Below, one piece after another: positions 20,868 to 32,932 of a DNA stretch of 64,000 bases (positions are counted from its first letter, which is position 1; every line of letters starts with the position of its first letter). The stretch is from Nemertoderma westbladi. Its lineage: Eukaryota > Xenacoelomorpha > Nemertodermatida > Nemertodermatidae. A program made the position numbers and the translations under genes. Under the pieces are notes generated by a model. The model was not told the origin of the DNA. It saw only the letters and a list, made by a program, of their open reading frames with translations, and did not search any database. The stretch is from positions 1 through 64,000 of the forward strand of contig JAUCBJ010000668.1 in NCBI GenBank assembly GCA_032718475.1, given 5' to 3'.

Positions 20868-22496
20868 ATGATGGCGTTGGATCAACAAACTGAATCGCTT
20901 GTAACGTCCGGCTTACAGGAGAAACCGCCACCTTTGTGGCGCCCGATTCAAACATCGAGCGCGCCACCCACGCAGCCTCGCCCCGAGACCCGCAGAGGCT
21001 GTCCGTGCGGTCGGAACTGTCATCTAAGGAAGTTATCGGGTTTACCGGATATCCCACGAACGTTGCCACACCAAACGATCCCGGAAGCCAACCGATCGCA
21101 GATGGTCGTCATGTCTTCGAATAATCCATTCCGCGGTGTCTTAGCAACGGGCGAGGGTGAGGGGAGCACGGGCAGACAGCCTGTGGTCAGTACATGGGTG
21201 GACCATCTACAACTCCCAAATCACCCACACTCACACCCACTCACCCCACACCCTGTCCCACTGAACCAGGTCCCAACTTCCCTCTTTCCATCTCACCCAC
21301 TCCCAACTCACCCACGCCCGCTCCCATCACACCCACTCCCAACTCACCCACACCCACACCCACTCACCCCACACCCACTCCCAACTCACCCACACCCATT
21401 CACCCCATACCCACTGACATCTCATAAGCTCTCGCCCACTAACTATACCGACGTTCCACTCTCCCTTCTCTACAAGTTACCCGAATTGGGTTCTGGTTTG
21501 GTTCCCAATGGTGTCGTTAAGGCTAACCCTTTGAACGGGATTCCGTCGCACAACACGACGCAACTACGCCATACCATGCGCCCCCTAGGGGCCGCCGCTG
21601 GAAGCGGTTATCCCCCCTTGTCGGCCCCCTTCGAAATGGCCCCTAGACCAGGGTTCCCGTGTCTCAATCAGAACTACCCAGAGATCAACAACCTATCTCA
21701 AATACCGTTTCCTACTCGCCCCAATCTGTTAATTCCACCCACCATTCACTCCCATCCCTGCCATCCGACACTGCCTATCCATCCTGAATTCCCGATCCAT
21801 CCCGACTTTCCAACACATCCTGGCTTCACATGCCACCCAGAAAGACCCATCCACCTAGACCGACCCATCCATCCCGACCCGCCTGCCCAAGCAATCTGTT
21901 ACTGCGGGCATTGTAGACACCCACCGACTGAACCCCAATTACATTTCCCTGGCAATTTCGGTAGCGGCCATCCCTCAACCTACCAACTACCTTCTCAGCC
22001 AACAGATCATCTCTCTTCGCTTAATTCTGGTCAATATTTTCACACCACCTGGCGTCCGGAGAAGGAACTCACTGAACCTCAACGAGTACGGAAATATAAC
22101 GCTAAACAAAAGATAATAAAAAGGACCCAATTAAATGAAAATCCTTGTATGGAAGATTCATACGTTACTAAACAGCGAATGATGGATAGGTTTCCACGAA
22201 GACGGCTTGTCTACAACCCTTACCCTCCACCCTCGGGGCCGCCTGTTCCCCGTTACGCGGCCGAACCTGTGCTCCCAGCGAACCCGCCCGGTTTCGGCCA
22301 TCCGGCCCGTTTCTGGTCGCCGTGCTGCCGCGAGCACGCCGCGGCGCAGTCCCAGTGTCTCCATCCTCCCGCATTCCCCGCATGCAGCGCGAGGCACCCT
22401 ACACTAAATGCCGTTGCCAATTCAACCCTTAACGACGTCGCTGTCGCCAAAGTGGCGTTACCAGGGCTACCAGATAACCCACTGCAAATTGATTGA
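20868..22496 (+). CDS. Unrecognised Pro/His-rich protein, single exon, nested in the ZSWIM8 intron
   Basis: An uninterrupted 542-codon ORF starting ATGATG and ending TGA at 22494-22496. It is GC-rich, in sharp contrast to the AT-rich intron around it, which supports real coding. I do not recognise the family. Residues about 110-190 form a His/Pro/Thr repeat (HPLPTHPHP-like units). A second His-Pro repeat (IHPxFPxHP-like) lies at about 300-345. Short Cys clusters are CPCGRNC near residue 45, CYCGHC near 347 and CC near 486. A basic stretch RKYNAKQKIIKRTQ lies near residue 408. No signal peptide or membrane segment is obvious. It lies on the ZSWIM8 strand. In-frame candidate acceptors (CCACGTAG at 20860, TCTCAG at 20866) would also allow splicing from 8873, so an alternative 3' terminal exon of ZSWIM8 is a second possibility. 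Confidence 0.6.
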   Translation: MMALDQQTESLVTSGLQEKPPPLWRPIQTSSAPPTQPRPETRRGCPCGRNCHLRKLSGLPDIPRTLPHQTIPEANRSQMVVMSSNNPFRGVLATGEGEGSTGRQPVVSTWVDHLQLPNHPHSHPLTPHPVPLNQVPTSLFPSHPLPTHPRPLPSHPLPTHPHPHPLTPHPLPTHPHPFTPYPLTSHKLSPTNYTDVPLSLLYKLPELGSGLVPNGVVKANPLNGIPSHNTTQLRHTMRPLGAAAGSGYPPLSAPFEMAPRPGFPCLNQNYPEINNLSQIPFPTRPNLLIPPTIHSHPCHPTLPIHPEFPIHPDFPTHPGFTCHPERPIHLDRPIHPDPPAQAICYCGHCRHPPTEPQLHFPGNFGSGHPSTYQLPSQPTDHLSSLNSGQYFHTTWRPEKELTEPQRVRKYNAKQKIIKRTQLNENPCMEDSYVTKQRMMDRFPRRRLVYNPYPPPSGPPVPRYAAEPVLPANPPGFGHPARFWSPCCREHAAAQSQCLHPPAFPACSARHPTLNAVANSTLNDVAVAKVALPGLPDNPLQID

Positions 22497-22838
22497 CCCA
22501 AGAAATTCAGGAATTTTTTTTAAATCGGCAGTGTTGAAATACATGAGAATATATTAGAATTTGAAAATTCATTGTTGAAAATTGTATTTTGTATTTTATT
22601 GTATTTACTGAACTCTGCCTAGGTTTCTTTTGGTTTATGTTATTTAACTTGTTTTGTGGTCTTACATATGGTACATTAGAGATAAAGATCATTAGTTTTC
22701 TTTTTTTTTGAACTGCCATTAGAATAATGAATTATTGTACTCTTCTAGTGTGCACTCCTTGGTTTCTAGGTTGGACACTTAGTTTTTGGTCGTATTTTTT
22801 CATTTAAGTTAGGTTATATACATTATATTATGTTATAT
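22497..22838. other. Downstream of the nested gene, no feature seen
   Basis: AT-rich. No clear AATAAA lies directly after the ORF. Confidence 0.3.
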
Positions 22839-24412
22839 AATAATATCTTATAAAGTCAAAAGATGACAACTTATATGATATATCACTAAAAAATTTTAAT
22901 TATATTATTAGCTTTCGATAGCTCTCTCTATCTTTTTCAAATAAACGATATTCTAGAATTATTGCAATAATAACCCTAGCAACTAATGAGATTGTTAAAT
23001 CTGTGAATCTTTAATCAATATGAATTCTATCAGACCATTACTTTAAGGATTAAAACATGAAGTCCAAAGTTATTGATCACCGCCTCGTTGAGAACGTTCA
23101 AACTCATCGGGTGGGTTTCCAACCGGCACTGCCATTCTCCCTCTTTAATTCTAAGTTTTTGTCGGTTCAGTTTGTTGTTCGCTGGGTGTAATTCTGAAGT
23201 GTGCGTTGTAAGAATGACCCGAGTTACTGTAGAATGGCAGTCGATGGTTTGTCATTGATTATCTTTGTCTTGTAGTTGGCTATCCTAGGCTTTAAGTCCT
23301 CTGTTGAACCGATACCAAATAAGTTACATTTAATGCAAGTCACCAAGTAAATAACATTTTTAGTATTGCAAGATAAATCATTCTTTACATATACGCTGTG
23401 GTTTTTGTTAGTTGTTGAGTGAGCTGACACATTTTAAAGGTAACCTTGGGGTTAGGTAATAGAGGGTCATTATTGTGTACATAGAAAAGTTGTTGCTTGT
23501 TATTCTTTCTAGGCTTATCTTTTTTAACTTGAAGTGCTTGAAACTGCGTTCTGACTGCTGCAAAAGCAAATTGGTAGCAATCTTCTCATCCCAGCCTCTC
23601 GCGACAAATGCAGAACCATACTCTATGAGACTAGAAAACAGATCTGAATCTAAACTACAATTCCTGCGTAAGCGTAAAGTTACGCCCGCCATAAGGGATG
23701 TTTTGAATCTGTGAACGAGGATGTGCACTTGAAGGACACAAATACTGATAATTAAAGGTTTAAATAAACAAATACTGATGTACGTCCATAGGCTTGTGAT
23801 AATTTTTAGTTGGGATGTATCCACTGTCATCAATAAAAATAGTTAAATCCAGAAAATGTACTTCTTTACCAAATTGTTCTAACTTAAAGACTATCTTTCC
23901 AGGAAGTACTGTCTCATTTAAATGTGTGACTAAATTTGAAACAACATCTTCCGAAAAATTAATTCCAAAGGAAATAATGTCGTCTCGGTATCTTTTGTAT
24001 TCTTGTGGACTGTTATTGAAGGAAGACACTGCCGTGTCAATAAATTTGGCTCCCCAGATATCAGTGTCGGTACAAGAATAAGAGGGTCCCATAGCTGAAC
24101 CCCCAGACTGGGTGAAGTGTTTGCCATTGAAAGCGCAATTATTGCTTTCAAGGTAAATTTTAAGAGCATCCAATAAGTATTAATTAGGTGGGTCACCTTC
24201 TAGAACAATTGTTCTGTATTGTTCCAGAGTTTCCTCAACTTCCTCTAAACCCATGTAGTTATCAACTGAAGGGAAGAAATTTGATACATCAAGGCACAAG
24301 AAGCTATAGTTTGGCGGAAGGGGAGCTAGGCGTTCGAAAGCTAATAATGTAATTTAAATTTTTAGTGATAGATCATATAAGTTGTCATCTTTTGACTTTA
24401 AGATATTATTAG
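22839..24412 (-). mobile_element. Penelope-like element, degenerate, with inverted flanks
   Basis: On the minus strand, in order: an RT motif A-like LCLDVSNFFPSVD (near 24290), motif B region FNGKHFTQSGGSAMGP (near 24120), motif C YKRYRDDIISF (near 24000), a thumb-like part to 23400, then a GIY-YIG-type endonuclease (VIYLVTCIKCN, then GIGSTEDLKPRI, 23270-23370). RT plus C-terminal GIY-YIG is the Penelope layout. Frame changes near 24180 and 23800 and loss of the RT start make it non-functional. The flanks 22839-22918 and 24334-24412 are about 78-base inverted copies of each other, sharing AAGTCAAAAGATGACAACTT. Confidence 0.85.
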
Positions 24413-25915
24413 ATACTACAACAACTTGATCTCACACCCTTCAGTCATATTCCCTAACATTCTTCCTAATATAAATTTATAATATATTATGTTATATATA
24501 TATATCATATATATTATATTGATGTTTACTTAATCCTTTCTAATGTGCTACAATTTTATGATCTATTTTTTTTACTTTAGGTTTGTGTACGTGTTGGGTA
24601 TAGTGAATGCCTTACAATTAATTTATAAACCATAAATATAGCACTAAAGCATAGATTTTATTTGTAAAATATGTATCAATTTTTGTTCGATTTTAATCTA
24701 TAGGTACATTTTTTTTATGAATATTCCAACTTGCACCTTTTATCTTGAAAGCACCAGATCTCTTTATCGTGGGACTGTAGTTCAAGTCAGTTAAGTAAAT
24801 GGCAGTGGCGCATTATTTAACATAAATATAACTTTATAATACAACATTATTATGATATTTCGAAAATTGGATGTAAAAAATATATATACTTCCTTCCATT
24901 AATTTTAACATTACCTTACGTAGTTAGTATTGACAGCGAATTGTTTTAGAAGATTTATAATTCTAGACAAGATAACACATTACACTATTACAGCTGTATA
25001 TTCATTAGCGAAGAGTAATGAAGACTTTACATGAGTTGATACATAACTTTATAATGAAACTGAATATGAAAGATACCTAAAATTTAACAAAATTTATTTT
25101 CTAGTACACTTTCTTAATAACGTTTCAGTTATATGTGGCATCGTAATGCGAAAATATTGGAATAAAACTTTACATTCTTGTTGTAAAGTACTTTTATAAT
25201 TCATTTTTGGACTAACTCAACACTACGTTTATTCTTGTAACAAACTAATAGAATTAGTATACTGTAAAGTTCCACATTTAGTATATGTAAAAATTTAATT
25301 GTTAGACTTAAATGCTGTATTTAGGATATTCGTATTTTTAGTTCGTTAAACTTATTCCATGGGGTGGTATTTGTTTAGCTAGGTAACAGAAACTGTGCCA
25401 GTTTATTGGTGCCGGGTTAACTATTATCATTTGGTTTTAATTGAACTGTATCTGCGTAATTTGTATAATTATATTTGTTTTATCTGATAGTCTAACAATG
25501 TGTTGGAGATCCGCGGTCCTCCACCAAAGTCACATTGATATGAAATTAGATATTCTATTGTCATTTTCGTCTATTCTCTGGTTTCTCGCCCCCCTGATTG
25601 GTTCCCAGGGGGTCTAATGCCCACCCCCCCCCCCCCCTCCCTACCCCTTAAGCATCAAGTAATAAACACACCATCAAGAATTGGCATATTTCAGTATGTT
25701 CCTGGTAGCTTCTCATCTATTTAGCAGAGTAGACTCTTCTTTTGGGGCAGTTTCCTAGGTTGCGGATATGGATAGCATTTCGTAAAGCAAAGTAAATAAA
25801 AAATAAGCGCAACCAATTTAACTGTATTTTAACTGCGAAATATATTTTTCCTGGTTATTCCAATCCCACATACTTCTGCCACTGTGGCCTTTGTAAATCT
25901 GCACGTTGTTGCAGT
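24413..25915. other. AT-rich intron, no gene seen
   Basis: Unique AT-rich sequence. A poly-C run with CCCTACCCCTTAAG (25624-25652) resembles one isolated end of MITE family B. Confidence 0.4.
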
Positions 25916-28900
25916 GGTTGAGGAGAGGCTGTTAAACTGTGGTTGGTGGCGAGGCTGTTACACTGTGGTTGTGACGAGGCTGTTACACTGTGGTTGTGAC
26001 GAGGCTGTTACACTGTGGTTGTGACGAGGCTGTTACACTGTGGTTGTGACGAGGCTGTTACACTGTGGTTGTGACGAGGCTGTCACACTGTGGTTGTGAC
26101 GAGGCTGTTACACTGTGGTTGTGACGAGGCTGTTACACTGTGGTTGTGACGAGGCTGTTACACTGTGGTTGTGACGAGGCTGTTACACTGTGGTTGTGAC
26201 GAGGCTGTTACACTGTGGTTGTGACGAGGCTGTTACACTGTGGTTGTGACGAGGCTGTTACACTGTGGTTGTGACGAGGCTGTTACACTGTGGTTGTGAC
26301 GAGGCTGTTACACTGTGGTTGTGACGAGGCTGTTACACTGTGGTTGTGACGAGGCTGTTACACTGTGGTTGGTGGCGAGGCTGTTACACTGTGGTTGTGA
26401 CGAGGCTGTTACACTGTGGTTGTGACGAGGCTGTTACACTGTGGTTGTGACGAGGCTGTTACACTGTGGTTGTGACGAGGCTGTTACACTGTGGTTGTGA
26501 CGAGGCTGTTACACTGTGGTTGTGACGAGGCTGTTACACTGTGGTTGTGACGAGGCTGTTACACTGTGGTTTTGACGAGGCTGTTACACTGTGGTTGTGA
26601 CGAGGCTGTTACACTGTGGTTGTGACGAGGCTGTTACACTGTGGTTGTGACGAGGCTGTTACACTGTGGTTGTGACGAGGCTGTTACACTGTGGTTGTGA
26701 CGAGGCTGTCACACTGTGGTTGTGACGAGGCTGTTACACTGTGGTTGTGACGAGGCTGTTACACTGTGGTTGTGACGAGGCTGTTACACTGTGGTTGTGA
26801 CGAGGCTGTCACACTGTGGTTGTGACGAGGCTGTTACACTGTGGTTGTGACGAGGCTGTTACACTGTGGTTGTGACGAGGCTGTTACACTGTGGTTGTGA
26901 CGAGGCTGTTACACTGTGGTTGTGACGAGGCTGTTACACTGTGGTTGTGACGAGGCTGTTACACTGTGGTTGTGACGAGGCTGTTACACTGTGGTTGTGA
27001 CGAGGCTGTTACACTGTGGTTGGTGGCGAGGCTGTTACACTGTGGTTGTGACGAGGCTGTTACACTGTGGTTGTGACGAGGCTGTTACACTGTGGTTGTG
27101 ACGAGGCTGTTACACTGTGGTTGTGACGAGGCTGTTACACTGTGGTTGTGACGAGGCTGTTACACTGTGGTTGTGACGAGGCTGTTACACTGTGGTTGTG
27201 ACGAGGCTGTTACACTGTGGTTGTGACGAGGCTGTTACACTGTGGTTGTGACGAGGCTGTTACACTGTGGTTGTGACGAGGCTGTTACACTGTGGTTGTG
27301 ACGAGGCTGTTACACTGTGGTTGTGACGAGGCTGTTACACTGTGGTTGTGACGAGGCTGTTACACTGTGGTTGTGACGAGGCTGTTACACTGTGGTTGTG
27401 ACGAGGCTGTTACACTGTGGTTGTGACGAGGCTGTTACACTGTGGTTGTGACGAGGCTGTTACACTGTGGTTGTGACGAGGCTGTTACACTGTGGTTGGT
27501 GGCGAGGCTGTTACACTGTGGTTGTGACGAGGCTGTTACACTGTGGTTGTGACGAGGCTGTTACACTGTGGTTGTGACGAGGCTGTTACACTGTGGTTGT
27601 GACGAGGCTGTTACACTGTGGTTGTGACGAGGCTGTCACACTGTGGTTGTGACGAGGCTGTTACACTGTGGTTGTGACGAGGCTGTTACACTGTGGTTGT
27701 GACGAGGCTGTTACACTGTGGTTGTGACGAGGCTGTTACACTGTGGTTGTGACGAGGCTGTTACACTGTGGTTGTGACGAGGCTGTTACACTGTGGTTTT
27801 GACGAGGCTGTTACACTGTGGTTGGTGGCGAGGCTGTTACACTGTGGTTGTGACGAGGCTGGTACACTGTAGTTTTGACGAGGCTGTTACACTGTGGTTG
27901 TGACGAGGCTGTTACACTGTGGTTGTGACGAGGCTGTTACACTGTGGTTGTTGTGACGAGGCTGTTACACTGTGGTTGGTGGCGAGGCTGTTACACTGTG
28001 GTTTTGACGAGGCTGTTACACTGTGGTTGTGACGAGGCTGTTACACTGTGGTTGTGACGAGGCTGTTACACTGTGGTTGTGACGAGGCTGTTACACTGTG
28101 GTTGTGACGAGGCTGTTACACTGTGGTTGTGACGAGGCTGTTACACTGTGGTTGTGACGAGGCTGTTACACTGTGGTTGTGACGAGGCTGTTACACTGTG
28201 GTTGTGACGAGGCTGTTACACTGTGGTTGTGACGAGGCTGTTACACTGTGGTTGTGACGAGGCTGTTACACTGTGGTTGTGACGAGGCTGTTACACTGTG
28301 GTTGTGACGAGGCTGTTACACTGTGGTTGTGACGAGGCTGTTACACTGTGGTTGTGACGAGGCTGTTACACTGTGGTTGTGACGAGGCTGTTACACTGTG
28401 GTTGTGACGAGGCTGTTACACTGTGGTTGTGACGAGGCTGTTACACTGTGGTTGTGACGAGGCTGTTACACTGTGGTTGTGACGAGGCTGTTACACTGTG
28501 GTTGTGACGAGGCTGTTACACTGTGGTTGTGACGAGGCTGTTACACTGTGGTTGTGACGAGGCTGTTACACTGTGGTTGTGACGAGGCTGTTACACTGTG
28601 GTTGTGACGAGGCTGTTACACTGTGGTTGTGACGAGGCTGTCACACTGTGGTTGTGACGAGGCTGTTACACTGTGGTTGTGACGAGGCTGTTACACTGTG
28701 GTTGTGACGAGGCTGTTACACTGTGGTTGTGACGAGGCTGTTACACTGTGGTTGTGACGAGGCTGTTACACTGTGGTTGTGACGAGGCTGTTACACTGTG
28801 GTTGTGACGAGGCTGTTACACTGTGGTTGTGACGAGGCTGTTACACTGTGGTTGTGACGAGGCTGTTACACTGTGGTTGTGACGAGGCTGTTACACTGTG

Positions 28901-31615
28901 GTTGTGACGAGGCTGTTACACTGTGGTTGTGACGAGGCTGTTACACTGTGGTTGTGACGAGGCTGTTACACTGTGGTTGTGACGAGGCTGTTACACTGTG
29001 GTTGTGACGAGGCTGTTACACTGTGGTTGTGACGAGGCTGTTACACTGTGGTTGTGACGAGGCTGTTACACTGTGGTTGTGACGAGGCTGTTACACTGTG
29101 GTTGTGACGAGGCTGTCACACTGTGGTTGTGACGAGGCTGTTACACTGTGGTTGTGACGAGGCTGTTACACTGTGGTTGTGACGAGGCTGTTACACTGTG
29201 GTTGTGACGAGGCTGTCACACTGTGGTTGTGACGAGGCTGTTACACTGTGGTTGTGACGAGGCTGTTACACTGTGGTTGTGACGAGGCTGTTACACTGTG
29301 GTTGTGACGAGGCTGTTACACTGTGGTTGTGACGAGGCTGTTACACTGTGGTTTTGACGAGGCTGTTACACTGTGGTTGTGACGAGGCTGTTACACTGTG
29401 GTTGTGACGAGGCTGTTACACTGTGGTTGTGACGAGGCTGTTACACTGTGGTTGTGACGAGGCTGTTACACTGTGGTTGTGACGAGGCTGTTACACTGTG
29501 GTTGTGACGAGGCTGTTACACTGTGGTTGTGACGAGGCTGTTACACTGTGGTTGTGACGAGGCTGTTACACTGTGGTTGTGACGAGGCTGTTACACTGTG
29601 GTTGTGACGAGGCTGTTACACTGTGGTTGTGACGAGGCTGTTACACTGTGGTTGTGACGAGGCTGTTACACTGTGGTTGTGACGAGGCTGTTACACTGTG
29701 GTTGTGACGAGGCTGTTACACTGTGGTTGTGACGAGGCTGTTACACTGTGGTTGTGACGAGGCTGTTACACTGTGGTTGTGACGAGGCTGTTACACTGTG
29801 GTTGTGACGAGGCTGTTACACTGTGGTTTTGACGAGGCTGTTACACTGTGGTTGTGACGAGGCTGTTACACTGTGGTTGTGACGAGGCTGTTACACTGTG
29901 GTTGTGACGAGGCTGTTACACTGTGGTTGTGACGAGGCTGTTACACTGTGGTTGTGACGAGGCTGTTACACTGTGGTTGTGACGAGGCTGTTACACTGTG
30001 GTTGTGACGAGGCTGTTACACTGTGGTTGTGACGAGGCTGTTACACTGTGGTTGTGACGAGGCTGTTACACTGTGGTTGTGACGAGGCTGTTACACTGTG
30101 GTTGTGACGAGGCTGTTACACTGTGGTTGTGACGAGGCTGTTACACTGTGGTTGTGACGAGGCTGTCACACTGTGGTTGTGACGAGGCTGTTACACTGTG
30201 GTTGTGACGAGGCTGTTACACTGTGGTTGGTGGCGAGGCTGTTACACTGTGGTTGTGACGAGGCTGGTACACTGTAGTTGTGACGAGGCTGTTACACTGT
30301 GGTTGTGACGAGGCTGTTACACTGTGGTTGTGACGAGGCTGTTACACTGTGGTTGTGACGAGGCTGTTACACTGTGGTTGTGACGAGGCTGTTACACTGT
30401 GGTTGTGACGAGGCTGTTACACTGTGGTTGTGACGAGGCTGTTACACTGTGGTTGTGACGAGGCTGTTACACTGTGGTTGTGACGAGGCTGTTACACTGT
30501 GGTTGTGACGAGGCTGTTACACTGTGGTTGTGACGAGGCTGTTACACTGTGGTTGTGACGAGGCTGTTACACTGTGGTTGTGACGAGGCTGTTACACTGT
30601 GGTTGTGACGAGGCTGTTACACTGTGGTTGTGACGAGGCTGTTACACTGTGGTTGTGACGAGGCTGTTACACTGTGGTTGTGACGAGGCTGTTACACTGT
30701 GGTTGTGACGAGGCTGTTACACTGTGGTTGTGACGAGGCTGTTACACTGTGGTTGTGACGAGGCTGTTACACTGTGGTTGTGACGAGGCTGTTACACTGT
30801 GGTTGTGACGAGGCTGTTACACTGTGGTTGTGACGAGGCTGTTACACTGTGGTTGTGACGAGGCTGTTACACTGTGGTTGTGACGAGGCTGTTACACTGT
30901 GGTTGTGACGAGGCTGTTACACTGTGGTTGTGACGAGGCTGTTACACTGTGGTTGTGACGAGGCTGTTACACTGTGGTTGTGACGAGGCTGTTACACTGT
31001 GGTTGTGACGAGGCTGTTACACTGTGGTTGTGACGAGGCTGTTACACTGTGGTTGTGACGAGGCTGTTACACTGTGGTTGTGACGAGGCTGTCACACTGT
31101 GGTTGTGACGAGGCTGTTACACTGTGGTTGTGACGAGGCTGTTACACTGTGGTTGTGACGAGGCTGTTACACTGTGGTTGTGACGAGGCTGTTACACTGT
31201 GGTTGTGACGAGGCTGTTACACTGTGGTTGTGACGAGGCTGTTACACTGTGGTTGTGACGAGGCTGTTACACTGTGGTTGTGACGAGGCTGTTACACTGT
31301 GGTTGTGACGAGGCTGTTACACTGTGGTTGTGACGAGGCTGTTACACTGTGGTTGTGACGAGGCTGTTACACTGTGGTTGTGACGAGGCTGTTACACTGT
31401 GGTTGGTGACGAGGCTGTTACACTGTGGTTGTGACGAGGCTGTTACACTGTGGTTGTGACGAGGCTGTTACACTGTGGTTGTGACGAGGCTGTTACACTG
31501 TGGTTGTGACGAGGCTGTTACACTGTGGTTGTGACGAGGCTGTTACACTGTGGTTGTGACGAGGCTGTTACACTGTGGTTGTGACGAGGCTGTTACACTG
31601 TGGCTGTGATGCGGC
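25916..31615 (+). repeat. 25-bp satellite, more than 200 copies
   Basis: A 25-base unit, TGGTTGTGACGAGGCTGTTA followed by CACTG, repeated for about 5.7 kb. Exact 300-base periodicity (12 units) is visible. Rare variants are TGGTTGGTGGCGAGG (several sites), GTCACACTG, TGGTTTTGACG and GCTGGTACACTGTAG. The array is very homogeneous, implying recent amplification or conversion. Confidence 0.98.
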
Positions 31616-31681
31616 TGATCCTCTGTGGCTTGTGGCGAGGTGGCCTAAGAAATTTTTCTCATAATCGTTTGAGACTCTAAA

Positions 31682-31918
31682 ATGGAGACAGGGGGGAAAC
31701 TGGACGCAAAACCCGCTTCAATGTTAAATTCACAATTTAGGGAAAGGAGCAGGTTACAGTGGCACGTTATTTTAACCAAAACAATAAACTAAACACAATT
31801 GAACAGGTTACAGTTTTATTTTTAGAGTAAACAGCTGTTATTTGCGTCGAATTTCCCCTCGAGAGGGATGAATTTTTATTGCGTCCAGTCCCCCCCCCCC
31901 CCCCCCCCCCCCCTATCT
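31682..31918. mobile_element. Poly-G MITE (family A), best-preserved copy, 8-bp target duplication
   Basis: Left end GAGACAGGGGGGAAACTGG then ACGCAAAACC. Right end TTGCGTCCAGT, about 22 C, TATCTG. These are inverted repeats whose G/C run has expanded on one side. CTAAAATG flanks both sides (about 31675-31682 and 31919-31926), an 8-bp duplication as in hAT elements. The core has GGAGCAGGTTACAGTGGCAC and ACCAAAACAATAAACTAAAC. Confidence 0.8.
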
Positions 31919-31976
31919 GCTAAAATGAAAAGTTGCAACAAAATATATTTAATATTTTGCATATTTTTTTTCTTAG

Positions 31977-32185
31977 GGATCAATCGAATTCGATGTTGGA
32001 GAGAGCCTGTTTGGCAGTGGAGGATTCCAGTAGGTCTGGAGGTATTTACCCTGAGGTTCTCTTTGAAGTCGCTCGACAATGGCATTGGCTGCACCAGCAG
32101 CTTCCAGACTACCCTAAAGGCGGCGCTGATAGGCCGTTACGAGATAATGCTGGTGGCGTTGAATCTCCTCTTAAACAACGACAAG
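31977..32185 (+). CDS. ZSWIM8: ZSWIM8 internal exon (MLERACLAVED...YPEVLFEVARQW)
   Basis: Resumes the conserved domain after the 23-kb intron. DQSNSMLERACLAVEDSSRS followed by GGIYPEVLFEVARQWHWL matches vertebrate EQDNLMLEKACMAVEE...GGVYPEVLFEVAHQWFWL. Direct joining 8873 to 31977 therefore reproduces the conserved junction with nothing missing. Acceptor TTTTTTTTCTTAG, donor ACAAG/GTATCA. The tail of the exon (KGGADRPLRDNAGG) is lineage-specific linker. A poly-C MITE ends only about 60 bases upstream of the acceptor. Confidence 0.94.
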
Positions 32186-32262
32186 GTATCAGTTGATTAA
32201 TATAATAATTACAAATAAGTTTATTGAAAGTTAGACTGTTCATTCCGATTGTGATATCATAC

Positions 32263-32680
32263 CTACGCCGGTGTACAAGGCTGAGATAACTCCCTCTTGA
32301 AATGACTCCCCAGTTATCTCAGCCTAGACTGAGAACACTCCCCAGTTATCTCAGCCTAGGCTGAGAACACTCCCCGTTATCTCAGCCTACAGGACTAGGG
32401 TGAGATCACTCCCCTTAGGCTGAGATGACTCCCCTAATTGAGTTATAATTCATATCCGTACCTGTGTTATTTTCGTATATTGTAAAAATATAACTGTAAC
32501 CTATGTTATTGAGATATCGTTTATTGTTTTGGTTTGAAAAGCCCGCCACTGTAACCTGCTCCTTTCCCTTAATTAAGAAATCTAGGGAGAAAACTGGGGA
32601 GTGTTCTCAGCCTAGGCTGAGAAGACTGGGGAGTCATATTTGGTGGGGAGTTATCCCAGCCTGTTACACCGGTTTCTCAT
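32263..32680. mobile_element. Inverted-repeat element with AGGCTGAGATAACTCCC sub-repeats
   Basis: Left end CGCCGGTGTACAAGGCTGAG with ATAACTCCC. Right end GGGAGTTATCCCAGCCTG with TTACACCGG. These are imperfect terminal inverted repeats. The sub-repeat GTTATCTCAGCCTAGGCTGA recurs inside. A piece of the family A core (32505-32580) is included. Confidence 0.55.
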
Positions 32681-32932
32681 TGGTAACGGCATAGAGATAT
32701 AGTGTTAGATAAGTTTCGGTTCGATTTTTTCTACAATAATTTGTTTGCGAAAAATATCTTAATAGTATTAATACTAGCTTAATAGTAGTTGATTGTATGA
32801 AAACCTAAGTTTGTGATGTCACGGTACTACTCTCAATTGGTCATATAAAATAATAAAAAATATAATATCTATACGAACTTGTACTTTCCTTTGAGTGATT
32901 AGTTGGCCTAAATATGATAATGAAATATTCAT

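Noticed and set aside
21194-21427. Pro/Thr-repeat ORF overlapping the nested gene
   Set aside because: Alternative-frame reading of the His-Pro repeat in the 542-codon ORF.
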